Origin: an archaeon
GTDB lineage: Archaea; Asgardarchaeota; Thorarchaeia; Thorarchaeales; Thorarchaeaceae
Direction of reading: 5' to 3'
NCBI GenBank assembly: GCA_024275415.1
Contig: JAJRZD010000017.1
Coordinates: 43,058 to 107,057, forward strand
DNA length: 64,000 nt
The notes beneath the pieces were generated by a model that was not told where the DNA came from, searched no databases, and saw nothing but the letters and a program-made list of their open reading frames with translations. This document shows positions 1-7,810 of this stretch, piece after piece (within the stretch, counting starts at the first letter, position 1; each line of letters begins with the position of its first letter). The translations under genes and the position numbers were made by a program.

Positions 1-1
1 A

Positions 2-835
2 ACGATACTGCATGTACGAAACTCTGATGAAATAGTCCAACAGGTCTTTGGCGGTTTCAGATACAACGATTACCGAGTGCGTGACTACGATGTAGCGAAT
101 GCCGCCAAGGCCGCAGGCATCACACTCGAATATCCGCCCCTCGAAGATTCACTTAACGAACTTAGAGACAAGTACTCTCTTCAAGAGGAGGAAGGTGGAA
201 AGAGTGGTTCTGATGGCAAGCGATTGATAGATAATGAGAGCTGGATGGAGAAAAAGGATGAGGCAGTGATTGAAGAATCACCACCTAAAGACCTATGCAA
301 TAATTGCGCGGCGTTCAGCCATGCAGAACAGATATGTGCACTGGGGCTACTAGAAGTAGGGTTGAAACCCGAAGAAGTATTTGAATGTCCTGGGTTCTTG
401 CATTCTGATGATAGGCGACCTTTCGTTTCGCAATGCCCTATCTGCAAGCATCAAACAATGGTCATCCACGGTGAAACTCCCTATCTTAATGAAACCCCGA
501 GTGCAATCTCTCTTACACACGATTCCCCTCATGCGGAATTCAGAATGCACACGCAATGTGTTGCACAGCATCTGATCCGAAAGAAACTCCTCAGTGGGAT
601 GTGTGAGTCGTGCAGCGGTGCATTCTGTCCATTCATCCATTCCGACAACATGGTTTCGATTGTCGGACAGATCCGGATGGACATCAAGGAATGCGGCTAT
701 CTTTCCAAGAAACAAAAGTTGTCCGAGATCAACAAGTGGGCGGACGGTGAGTACCGTGCTGCTCAGGTCAGGAAAAGGCGAAGTCGGCCGGGAGGACGAA
801 CCCCTGAGAAACGAGGGTGGGCGGCAAAGCAATGA
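2..835 (+). CDS. Cys-rich protein of integrated element (5'-truncated by window edge)
   Basis: I do not recognise this protein. The frame is open from the left edge without a stop, so the real start lies outside the window; GTG at 77 is only the first usable start inside it. The visible 277 residues have an acidic hydrophilic stretch (around 180-290), then Cys/His clusters that could bind zinc: C-x2-C near 295-305, CPIC near 433-444, and Cys pairs near 601-630. The last 30 residues are strongly basic, as in a nucleic-acid-binding tail. It lies upstream of, and co-directional with, the telescoped mobile-element genes, so it probably belongs to the same element. Reality of the gene is likely; function is unknown. 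Confidence 0.6.
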   Translation, partial: TILHVRNSDEIVQQVFGGFRYNDYRVRDYDVANAAKAAGITLEYPPLEDSLNELRDKYSLQEEEGGKSGSDGKRLIDNESWMEKKDEAVIEESPPKDLCNNCAAFSHAEQICALGLLEVGLKPEEVFECPGFLHSDDRRPFVSQCPICKHQTMVIHGETPYLNETPSAISLTHDSPHAEFRMHTQCVAQHLIRKKLLSGMCESCSGAFCPFIHSDNMVSIVGQIRMDIKECGYLSKKQKLSEINKWADGEYRAAQVRKRRSRPGGRTPEKRGWAAKQ

Positions 836-947
836 GCAGCGTCAATGTGTTCTTTTCTACAAACCTCCTATTATCGCGAACTAGCTCGTTTTCTCTCGCT
901 CCTCACGTGCACCGAAACCCACCCTCTAAATTCCGGAGGACAATATC

Positions 948-2030
948 ATGACTGATGGTACATCAACAAGTGAGTCAGTGACCGACCGACCGGACGGGTC
1001 CGGATTCATTGAGAATATGATTCAAGTCAAGGGGCGTTCAACACTTAGAGTGCTGACCTTCTTCTATCAAAACAAAGGGACATGGACAATAAGTCAAGTC
1101 GCTCGGATGCTCCAAATGCCATACAGCACCGTCAGAAGCGCTCTACGGAGGCTTTCTCGAAATGCACTAGTCGGGAGACTCGAGAAGGGATATACTATTT
1201 TCGAGTCACGTCGTCCAGTTGTCGCAAATGTGTTATCGCATCCTGGAAAGAAGGTTTCTATCGTCACGGGCGAACCGGTCAGATGTTCTGTGGGCGCCCA
1301 TGGGCGGGTGTCATGGGCGAGTGACCGGAAAGAGATGCGAGTGGAATTCTTGCCTTGGCAGCAGGTAGTGGATTGGACGAGCGGTTGGCCAGAGCACAAG
1401 CGAATAGACAGGATATCACTGAGGTCATTCATCGTGAAGCAGATCAGGTCTGTGATTGACGGAACTCCGACACCTGTGGCTGGGTGGTTAACATACCGAG
1501 GACGACAATTCACATTGCGTGTGGCAAGGAAGAACGCGCTGAATCTGTATGTGGGGGATCACACTTGGAAAGAGGAATTGCAGGAGTTCATCGCAAGCAT
1601 TCCTAATCTCAATGAAGAGGACATGAACTCGATATGGAATGCGGTGGCGACAGCCTGCAAACATCCGAAAATCACGAGAGAATACCATGTCGTGGATCCA
1701 AGGATAGCCTCAGCGAGGCCGGAGCTTTTTCGTGGAAGTGAACCACAACGATGGCTCTGCGCCGACCACGATGAAGTTCGTATACTCACATCCGCCGAGG
1801 AACCGGCCCGAGGTGGAGTTCTCAGGGCTGTTGAAGGCCGTGGACAACGTGTGTCTGAACTTGAGCGCACAGTTCGCGACGGCGGCACACTACGAGCACC
1901 GGTTCATGCAATTACTCGAGGAGGCGTTACAGAAGCAGAAACGACAGTACGAGAAGAGCTTGGAGGACTTGAAAAACGAGTACGAGCGCAAGTTTCAGGA
2001 GCTCAGGCAACAGCAGGAGGTTGCGCGTAA
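948..2030 (+). CDS. Winged-helix DNA-binding protein of the element; C-terminal third doubtful
   Basis: ATG 948 follows a good Shine-Dalgarno (GGAGG at 935-939). Residues about 20-95 form a clear winged helix-turn-helix (helix, TISQVARMLQMPYSTVRSAL recognition region, then a wing), so it probably acts as an element transcription regulator or initiator. The middle (to about residue 260) is a unique globular region. From about 1732 the reading frame overlaps a second + strand frame that looks more protein-like; here the 948 frame turns into low-complexity Arg/Glu/Gly-rich sequence. Either the two genes genuinely overlap by about 300 bases or a frameshift near the T-run at 1726-1730 has fused a non-coding tail. 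In favour of the long form, its TAA overlaps the next ATG (TAATG at 2028-2032). Confidence 0.65.
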   Translation: MTDGTSTSESVTDRPDGSGFIENMIQVKGRSTLRVLTFFYQNKGTWTISQVARMLQMPYSTVRSALRRLSRNALVGRLEKGYTIFESRRPVVANVLSHPGKKVSIVTGEPVRCSVGAHGRVSWASDRKEMRVEFLPWQQVVDWTSGWPEHKRIDRISLRSFIVKQIRSVIDGTPTPVAGWLTYRGRQFTLRVARKNALNLYVGDHTWKEELQEFIASIPNLNEEDMNSIWNAVATACKHPKITREYHVVDPRIASARPELFRGSEPQRWLCADHDEVRILTSAEEPARGGVLRAVEGRGQRVSELERTVRDGGTLRAPVHAITRGGVTEAETTVREELGGLEKRVRAQVSGAQATAGGCA

Positions 2031-2055
2031 TGGTCCGCCCGACTACGTGGGATGA
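1732..2055 (+). CDS. Coiled-coil protein overlapping the upstream regulator gene
   Basis: GTG 1732 has GGAG at 1721-1724, seven bases upstream. The 107-residue product has a globular N-terminus and a long heptad-rich helix rich in Glu, Lys, Gln and Arg (about residues 55-98), typical of a coiled coil. The frame is +1 relative to the 948-2030 gene and overlaps it by 299 bases. Its amino-acid composition is far more natural than that of the overlapping tail, so I consider this frame coding. It might instead be the true C-terminus of the upstream protein after a frameshift. Function unknown. Confidence 0.5.
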   Translation: MEVNHNDGSAPTTMKFVYSHPPRNRPEVEFSGLLKAVDNVCLNLSAQFATAAHYEHRFMQLLEEALQKQKRQYEKSLEDLKNEYERKFQELRQQQEVARNGPPDYVG

Positions 2056-2713
2056 AAAGCTCGAGAATCTGAGGGACATGATCGCCACGAACCGAGATGA
2101 GTTAACTGCACTGAACAGGTTCATTGCGGACCTCGGCAAGACAGATTTCCATTCTGGGACGCAGGATCTCAAGACGCGATTGGAAATCATCGAGGGCTGT
2201 ATCGACATCCTACATTCTTCACATCTCGGACACACGAACACATCTATTGCTGAGTTCAGGCAGATGCATGGGTTCGACCCTGAAGAAGAGGTTCGTTCGC
2301 GTCCTGCAATTTCAGAGGAGCAACGTATCTACAGAGATGCGCTAAGGCTGTGGGGAACAGACTCGCAAGTCGACATCTGCATCGAGGAGCTCGCTGAATG
2401 TATCCAGGCACTGGTGAAACATCGCCGCAAGGAACGAGGTTCCACAAGGGAAGAAGTCGCGGAGGAGATAGCGGATGCGGACATCTGCCTGTCGCAGATG
2501 AAACTCCTCTTTCCAGAGTTCGAAAGGATCAGAGCAAAGAAGCTCGATATGTTGCGGCATTTTGTCATCCAGGAGAAGCAGAACGTCAATGACTGGAACT
2601 CCTGTCCCCGATGTGGCCACACGGTCACTTGGAGCCCAGATCTGACCGTGCATTGTGACTCCTGTGCATGGATGTCATCTCAATCTCACAAAGGAGGGTT
2701 GGTAAAAGAATGA
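2030..2713 (+). CDS. MazG-like NTP pyrophosphohydrolase domain protein with zinc ribbon
   Basis: Starts at ATG 2030 (TAATG junction, AGGAGG at 2015-2020), giving 227 residues. The N-terminal half is helical. Residues about 110-175 match the all-alpha MazG/dUTPase-like fold: an EELAE acidic helix, a short basic linker, then an EEIADADI helix, which supply the four Mg2+-binding acidic residues of the family. Such enzymes hydrolyse (d)NTPs to monophosphate and pyrophosphate and are common in phages and mobile elements, where they shape nucleotide pools. The C-terminus holds a CPRCG...CDSC zinc ribbon, an unusual addition. Domain assignment is from motif recognition; substrate is unknown. Confidence 0.7.
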   Translation: MVRPTTWDEKLENLRDMIATNRDELTALNRFIADLGKTDFHSGTQDLKTRLEIIEGCIDILHSSHLGHTNTSIAEFRQMHGFDPEEEVRSRPAISEEQRIYRDALRLWGTDSQVDICIEELAECIQALVKHRRKERGSTREEVAEEIADADICLSQMKLLFPEFERIRAKKLDMLRHFVIQEKQNVNDWNSCPRCGHTVTWSPDLTVHCDSCAWMSSQSHKGGLVKE

Positions 2714-2874
2714 GGGTATACATTGCGGTAATCTACGGGAAACAAGGCATAGAAGTGAACAGGTCGGATGCTTTCGACGACAAGTCCGATGCTATAGTAT
2801 GGGCACGGGACGAGTGCAACGGCACCGACTGGAGGTACGAGATACTTTCGTACAGGGGGTTGACAAAAGAATGA
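2710..2874 (+). CDS. Small element protein, unknown
   Basis: 54 residues starting at ATG 2710, which overlaps the previous stop (ATGA), with AAAGGAGGG upstream. No cysteines pair up and no domain is recognised; it looks like a small alpha/beta fold (a strand of VYIAVIYG type, then an acidic helix). Translationally coupled within the element operon. Confidence 0.55.
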   Translation: MRVYIAVIYGKQGIEVNRSDAFDDKSDAIVWARDECNGTDWRYEILSYRGLTKE

Positions 2875-3098
2875 ATGTGGTGGTCAGAGTACCAGAGCCG
2901 CATTGCAGACTATGCTCACACTACAATGAATCAGGTGTTGCTCCCTATTGTCTATGGCATCATCGGGTCATCGATCGGCCATCGTCCGACCGATGCAATG
3001 ACTTTGAGGACGCAATCTTTGAGGCTACGATGAGGTCACACACAAGACGACTGGTCGATTCGACCTTTCACGTGAAAGGTAGGAGGAGAGGACGATGA
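2871..3098 (+). CDS. Small putative zinc-binding element protein
   Basis: 75 residues from ATG 2871 (ATGA overlap with the previous gene). It carries a CRLC pair followed by a Cys and two adjacent His in YCLWHH and a further Cys, so a single zinc site is plausible. The C-terminus is Arg-rich and may contact nucleic acid. Unknown function. Confidence 0.55.
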   Translation: MNVVVRVPEPHCRLCSHYNESGVAPYCLWHHRVIDRPSSDRCNDFEDAIFEATMRSHTRRLVDSTFHVKGRRRGR

Positions 3099-3271
3099 GC
3101 ATCAGCAGGATTCCCGACCCGGACTTTGTGGAATGCAGACGATGCAAGTTCCGACGAAAACGAAAGGATTTGCGACAGCGCAAGCCGACCTATTACGTTT
3201 GCGAGCTCCACGTAATCAGGCTACGGGGGCGCAGGGGTTGTAGTGCCGGGCAACGGAGGGTTGGGAAATGA
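3095..3271 (+). CDS. Very small Cys/Arg-rich element protein
   Basis: 58 residues from ATG 3095, overlapping the previous stop (ATGA) and preceded by AGGAGGAGAGG; its own stop overlaps the next ATG at 3268. The pattern C-x2-C-x19-C-x13-C and a high Arg/Lys content suggest a compact zinc-binding nucleic-acid-interacting protein. Confidence 0.55.
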   Translation: MSISRIPDPDFVECRRCKFRRKRKDLRQRKPTYYVCELHVIRLRGRRGCSAGQRRVGK

Positions 3272-3591
3272 AGCGGCGGTGGAAGATACGAAATCAGTTT
3301 GCCGCTGATGCTCTAGACAATGACCTATTGTTTGACGAGTATGAACCGTTACAGGAGTTCACCAGAACGAATGTGTCAATCCACGGCGAACTGAGAACAT
3401 TCTTTCACAGGCCCGAGATACAATCTCCACTGGTGAAGGATCTTGCCAAGGCCCTCTCGTACCTTGAGGAATGCTCGCATGGATGGGCTGGTGCTGACAG
3501 CACTCATGATCTGTATCAACAGCTCGAGCGGATTATGAAACGACACGGAGTCTTCGAACGTTATAATGTCAAGAAGGAGATGAAAGAATGA
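3268..3591 (+). CDS. Hypothetical element protein
   Basis: 107 residues, mostly helical by eye, starting at ATG 3268 (ATGA overlap on both sides). No recognisable motif. Its reality rests on the uninterrupted chain of stop-start overlaps and normal composition. Confidence 0.55.
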   Translation: MKRRWKIRNQFAADALDNDLLFDEYEPLQEFTRTNVSIHGELRTFFHRPEIQSPLVKDLAKALSYLEECSHGWAGADSTHDLYQQLERIMKRHGVFERYNVKKEMKE

Positions 3592-3845
3592 TCGAGATAC
3601 GCTTGAAACGCAAAGAGGAAAATCAGAAAGTAAAGGAAACCAAAGACGGTGTGACAGACACTTTCAAGGTCGTGCTTGTCGGCGAGGATGTGCGCAATGG
3701 CGTCGAGTGGAGCCTGACTCTAAAATATGAGGGTGAGAATCTCCCTAGTGAATATCTGAAAGAAATCGGGCACTCGTGGAACGACGAGTCCGTCCTCATG
3801 CTTCAGGCCGGCAGTCGGCAGTCGACACTGGAGGGGCCTGGATGA
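3588..3845 (+). CDS. Hypothetical element protein
   Basis: 85 residues from ATG 3588 (ATGA). The pattern of alternating charged and hydrophobic residues suggests a small beta-rich fold. The stop overlaps the next ATG at 3842. Unknown function. Confidence 0.5.
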   Translation: MIEIRLKRKEENQKVKETKDGVTDTFKVVLVGEDVRNGVEWSLTLKYEGENLPSEYLKEIGHSWNDESVLMLQAGSRQSTLEGPG

Positions 3846-4222
3846 TATCGATACCTGCACACTTGCCGGACTGCGTTTCAGATCATACACAGAGCCCGAT
3901 ATTTGATATCCCTGCTGGGTTCACTCCATTCGTTTTCCAGAAAAGACAGTTCTTGATACGTATCTGGAGGTTGCCGGCCGAAGATTTGAATCCTTGGGAA
4001 CTACGGCGACCGGTCGCCTTCTTGGAGTTCACTGATCTGGACGAGATAGACCCATCGCCATGTGGGCTTCACTGGAGCTATTCTCAGTGGAAGAATTGCT
4101 ACATCCTTCATGGGCACATCCAAGGGAGCACGAAGCACTGGTCGCTTCAAGACCTCTATAAACGATGTACTCGAGAGATTGCGTATTTCGTGAAGAAGAT
4201 TGGGAGGGAACATGAAGGATGA
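3842..4222 (+). CDS. Hypothetical element protein
   Basis: 126 residues from ATG 3842 (ATGA overlap). The frame extends upstream, but the coupled ATG is the natural start. Trp/His-rich, apparently globular, with no known motif and no membrane segment. Confidence 0.5.
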   Translation: MISIPAHLPDCVSDHTQSPIFDIPAGFTPFVFQKRQFLIRIWRLPAEDLNPWELRRPVAFLEFTDLDEIDPSPCGLHWSYSQWKNCYILHGHIQGSTKHWSLQDLYKRCTREIAYFVKKIGREHEG

Positions 4223-4554
4223 CATTTGCACGACTAAACGAGGGACTAGAAGAAAGAGTACGCGCAGAAACTATGAGATACATCACCGACAGTCTTGAGC
4301 GGTGTGGCGGTGAGTGCCTGCTCTCTGTCAGAAGGGTTTCTAAAATGATCTCGGCGCGACTAGGTCTGAAACGTAGCAAATTCGTCAACGACGTAGTCAA
4401 CCAGACGTTGAAAGGACATCCGCTAGCGGTTTTCTATGGGTATTCACACAGGCGCGGAAAGCCTAACAATCCAGTAGTCGCAATGATATATCAACTAAAG
4501 TCGCCATCTATTGAGGAACTGGCGGCTGCTGCGAATGTGGGGGTGTCGGTGTGA
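4219..4554 (+). CDS. Hypothetical element protein, possible HTH
   Basis: 111 residues from ATG 4219 (ATGA overlap). A helical N-terminus (residues 1-60) contains SVRRVSKMISARLGLKRSKF, which could form a helix-turn-helix, followed by a basic segment and a short helix. I infer DNA binding only weakly. GTG of the next gene overlaps its stop. Confidence 0.5.
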   Translation: MTFARLNEGLEERVRAETMRYITDSLERCGGECLLSVRRVSKMISARLGLKRSKFVNDVVNQTLKGHPLAVFYGYSHRRGKPNNPVVAMIYQLKSPSIEELAAAANVGVSV

Positions 4555-4856
4555 CCGAGCTCGTCATTGCACAACTAATTCCTGAGCTTGTCGCAGATGA
4601 ACGTAAGCTGTCTCGGGGCACTCTTGCTGCGCAATATCGAGAGCACATCGACAAAACAGGAATGAAACGCAGATACGGGCCATACGTAAGCCTCGTTTTG
4701 CGCGTTTCTGAAGAGAAGCAAGAATGGTTCTATCTCGGAAAGATCGGGACTTCAAAGTATCGGGCAAAGTTGGAGCGAGTTCGGGAGATCCTCGAGATGA
4801 ACTCGCATCTCTCAAATGCGGAGCTTTCGAGGGTTCTGAAGGAGGTCTGGAAATGA
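4551..4856 (+). CDS. Small basic element protein with GPY...YLGK pattern
   Basis: 101 residues from GTG 4551 (GTGA overlap). The middle has a basic RRYGPYVSL strand followed by WFYLGKIG, a pattern I associate with small uncharacterised proteins in archaeal mobile elements. A helical C-terminus follows. Family recognition is tentative; function unknown. Confidence 0.5.
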   Translation: MTELVIAQLIPELVADERKLSRGTLAAQYREHIDKTGMKRRYGPYVSLVLRVSEEKQEWFYLGKIGTSKYRAKLERVREILEMNSHLSNAELSRVLKEVWK

Positions 4857-5068
4857 GCGAGATAGAAGAACCACCTATGACCCGTGAGTTGTTTCGTTTG
4901 CTTTCTGCTGGAGTTTCTTTAGTATTTCAGCGTATAATTGATCAACTAAGCCCTGAAACAATTCAGATGATGCTGAAAGACCTTCAAGAGCTTGAGTCGC
5001 TGTCGCCTGCGTCTGTTCCTGAAGTGCCTCTTCAGAGAGAGGTAGGCGACACCGCGAGCATAAACTAG
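4853..5068 (+). CDS. Last gene of element operon, antisense to integrase 3' end
   Basis: 71 residues from ATG 4853 (ATGA overlap, GGAGG upstream). It is helical and acidic. All but its first 22 bases lie antisense to the 3' end of the integrase gene (from 4875), so one strand or both must tolerate dual coding. The start coupling supports translation; the antisense overlap lowers confidence. Confidence 0.4.
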   Translation: MSEIEEPPMTRELFRLLSAGVSLVFQRIIDQLSPETIQMMLKDLQELESLSPASVPEVPLQREVGDTASIN

Positions 5069-6026
5069 CGTCTGCTTCATTGATTGCGCCACAATTTGGA
5101 CATTGAATCGGTTGTGGTATATTGTTATCTTTTGGCAGAATCCCTAGATATTTCAGCTCCGCTTTATGTAGGTCTTCCTGATCTAATATCGCATAGTATT
5201 GTTCAAGCACTTGGCTATCTTTCTTGTGCCCCATCCTAAGCTTGACTTCTAATGGCGAAAGCCGTCCTTCTCTTAGAAGTTGTGTTGCTCTGGAATGTCG
5301 AAAAAGATATGGAAAGAGAGAGCATTTAGGGCCATGACTCCCACGCCCAAGTCTAACATCATGTTGAATTTGCAGTGTGTTTCGAATAGTTTTGACCGTC
5401 GGACGGCGCCCAAAGCGATTGATGAAGAGCGGAGCCTCATTGTCATCCCTCTTTGGATGCACCGCAAACCAATTCTCAAAGGTTTTGATAGCAGCCGGAA
5501 TCAATAGAGTGACATTGCGCCGACCCTGTTCATTTTTCACTTTATCAAATTTGAACTGGTAACCATAACGGGTCTGAATCACATCTCCGACGTCCAACTT
5601 CAGAACAGCGCCAGGTCTTCGTCCAGTGTCAAAGACAACCATATAGAATGCCTTCAACCAAAGAAGCTCTGTATTTTCACAAATGTCTACGAGTTCCTCC
5701 CAGGTAATCAAGTCACTTGAGCGTATCTTTCGTTTTGGCTTATGTCGCTTCCGACCCAAAGCTCGTTTCAGGTCCTTATCGATATCGAGCTTGTTGAACT
5801 CCATTAGTCGCGTCAGAATATACTTTCGTGCATTCAATGTTTGGACAGAAAGATGTGTCATCTTCGACAGGATATCTAGTGGCTGCGGGTTTTCAGGATC
5901 CAGAGAATATGTATTGATCATCGCATCGAGATTCTGCTCATAGTTCTGTAATGTTGAATCGGCCATCGCGACGTCGGAAACATCACGAAGATAATTTAGA
6001 AACCGCTTGCGGTCGAAAGAGGCCAT
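4875..6026 (-). CDS. Tyrosine recombinase/integrase with C-terminal zinc ribbon
   Basis: Site-specific recombinase that would integrate or excise the element. All catalytic signatures are visible in order: Arg in DTGRRPG, Lys in the beta-hairpin KVKNEQG, HSRAT (H-x2-R), His in RMGHKKD, and the nucleophile Tyr in EQYYAIL. An SAM-like core-binding helical domain precedes them. After the catalytic domain comes a CPNCG...CSRC zinc ribbon, then a helical tail. I chose ATG 6026 because a TATA-like TTATATAT lies about 27 bp upstream, which fits a leaderless archaeal transcript; the frame also allows ATG 6080 and TTG 6119. It converges on the element operon and probably marks the element's right end. 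No tRNA or att duplication is visible nearby. Confidence 0.85.
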   Translation of the reverse strand: MASFDRKRFLNYLRDVSDVAMADSTLQNYEQNLDAMINTYSLDPENPQPLDILSKMTHLSVQTLNARKYILTRLMEFNKLDIDKDLKRALGRKRHKPKRKIRSSDLITWEELVDICENTELLWLKAFYMVVFDTGRRPGAVLKLDVGDVIQTRYGYQFKFDKVKNEQGRRNVTLLIPAAIKTFENWFAVHPKRDDNEAPLFINRFGRRPTVKTIRNTLQIQHDVRLGRGSHGPKCSLFPYLFRHSRATQLLREGRLSPLEVKLRMGHKKDSQVLEQYYAILDQEDLHKAELKYLGILPKDNNIPQPIQCPNCGAINEADASLCSRCRLPLSEEALQEQTQATATQALEGLSASSELFQGLVDQLYAEILKKLQQKANETTHGS

Positions 6027-6043
6027 GTTTGGGACATTCGAGT

Positions 6044-6112
6044 TGCCCTCATATATAATTATGGAGTTATTTGCCCTCATGAAGAGCCCTTCTTTTCGTA
6101 ACATGCCCTCAT
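6044..6112 (-). promoter_or_regulatory. Integrase promoter with three 9-bp direct repeats
   Basis: On the minus strand the motif ATGAGGGCA occurs three times (plus-strand TGCCCTCAT at 6044-6052, 6072-6080 and 6104-6112), spaced 28 and 32 bp apart. A TATA-like box lies between the first two, around 6050-6058. This arrangement suggests an operator array controlling integrase transcription. Two of the copies would fall in coding sequence if an upstream start were used. Confidence 0.5.
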
Positions 6113-6119
6113 TACACAA

Positions 6120-6406
6120 ACTCCCCCCCTCCTACCACGATAGCCTTGTTATCTCCGACCACACCTTTTCTATGTCCGCATTTTGAGGATTAGAAACAGT
6201 CGACGCTAATGTATCTCGACTCCATCAATAGCAATTACTTTGCATTACAGAGGCCTAGCGAAAAAACAAATACGAATTCGTAAATCTTATTTTTCAATTT
6301 TCCAATATTAGTGCGGTCTGAAGAAGAGAAAAACCCGATACCAGCGTTGTGCTTCTTGAAGCTGGTGTCTTCTCATTTAGGAATCATCTACGCTTGAGGT
6401 GATTAC
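6120..6406. other. Intergenic region with palindrome and hairpin
   Basis: No gene seen. It contains the perfect 12-bp palindrome TACGAATTCGTA (6271-6282) in an A/T-rich stretch and an inverted repeat GATACCAGC (6337-6345) / GCTGGTGTC (6361-6369) with a 15-nt loop, just upstream of the small gene at 6407. Either could be an operator or an RNA structure. The element's attachment site should lie in or near this stretch, but I cannot identify it. Confidence 0.4.
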
Positions 6407-6535
6407 ATGGCTGAGAAAGAAGACATAACCCATCATGTTCCACTCGACCAATGGTTCGAGTTGGAAAGGCGCCTTGAGATCCTCTCTCGGATGACGACCG
6501 AGTGGGAACCATTAGAGGAGGCTGCTGAGGCGTAA
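6407..6535 (+). CDS. 42-residue acidic small protein
   Basis: ATG 6407 has GAGGTG at about -8. The product is short, acidic and amphipathic-helical (LERRLEILSRM region). It has no relatives that I recognise. It lies outside the integrase gene and may be chromosomal or the last element gene. Confidence 0.45.
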   Translation: MAEKEDITHHVPLDQWFELERRLEILSRMTTEWEPLEEAAEA

Positions 6536-6665
6536 CGTGCACGAAAAACGACGCACGGTTCCTCTGGGACGGAGCTGTTATGCTCTCAGTCCCAATTCCT
6601 TTTTTGCACTATCAGAACAAGTCTGTAGCAATCTGTAATGGATGTTTCGCCCTCTCCATGCTTCA

Positions 6666-7499
6666 TCAAAACTGTGCTAATGCTCCGCGTTTCCTAATCG
6701 AACGCTCTGTCGCCCTGAACATGACGGTGCCTACAACGATGAATACCACATTCAGGATGAGAAGTGCAATCACTGTTTCAACTAACCTCGGGAAGGCGAA
6801 TCCATCCATGAGAAACCCCCTGAACCCTTCGACGCTCCATGTCAATGGAGAAACCATTGATACGTACTGCAAGAGAGGCGGGAGCACTGCGATGGGATAG
6901 GTCATCGGAGCGACTAGAAACAGGATGCTGGAAAGGAATTCGACTACCATCCATGCCTGCTTTGCCACTAGGACGATACAGACGATGGTGAAGACCAGTC
7001 CCTGCATGGCTATGATTGATAGTGCTATGATTCCCAGAGCAGGAAGGACTCCCCAGAGATTCAGGTTGACCCCAAAGAAGAGGACTGATACCGCAAGCTG
7101 GAGTACCACTCCGAGACCTCCGTGTTGAAGGTTGTGCAGGGTCGATCCCCAGACAAGGATTTCTCTCTTGAGGATAGTTTCCAATAGATAGAGCGCTCAT
7201 TTCCCTGACAGACACCCATCGATGCCCTTGCGTAGGTCGATTCTTTAAGAACGTCATATCCATTTACTCGCGCCGTGCCCGAAGTCGGGATGACAAGAGT
7301 TGCGAAACATTTGATCAAACGTTGTCTTGCCTGCTCCGTTGGGCCCCAGAAGCCCATAGACCTGTCCCTTTGGAATGTCAAGTGATACAGATTTGAGAGC
7401 ATCGACTCTTTTCTTTTCAACAGGGATTATGATTGCTCTTCTTTTGATGCTAAGGAACGTTTTGGATATGCTGTCAACCTCAACTGCATATCTTGACAT
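6666..7499 (-). pseudogene. ABC-2 type transporter remnant: ATPase start fused to permease end
   Basis: From 7499 the frame encodes the start of an ABC ATPase ([15 protein letters not shown], then Walker [10 protein letters not shown]). An extra T in the run at about 7315-7320 shifts the frame; in the neighbouring frame the ATPase continues ([11 protein letters not shown], then GNERSIYWKL) and stops matching at about 7190. Immediately after, a third frame (7184-6666) encodes the C-terminal two-thirds of an ABC-2 permease with about five membrane helices and the PMTYPIAVLPP motif. Thus most of the ATPase, including signature and Walker B, and the N-terminal permease have been deleted. It is a drug/lipid-exporter (DrrAB/NodIJ-type) operon remnant and certainly non-functional as written. 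Confidence 0.85.
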
Positions 7500-7810
7500 C
7501 TTTCAATAATCTCCTTATGGATGATAAAACTTGGAGTCCATAATTGCGGACGGGTCACCATGGATAAATGAAACACGCTCATACATCCCGAGCTACTGGA
7601 ACCCGGTGTGGATTATCCCTGAAACACCATCTAGTATGTTCAACATACCGTCTTCTGCATTACGTCAAGATTGTGGTTTTAAGGATTAGCAACTGCGCCA
7701 AAAGATTTTCGAAAGAAAATGTTCCTATACGTTTTGGGATAAGGTACGTCCTCCGCAAGATGACTGCTCTATGCGATAAGGTATTAGGGGGTATTCAACT
7801 GGATGTCTTT
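7500..7810. other. Intergenic region
   Basis: Divergent spacer between the ABC remnant and the EamA transporter. The transporter frame stays open upstream to 7568, but that part is rich in Cys, Arg and His and does not look like protein. No clear TATA box or repeat seen. Confidence 0.3.
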
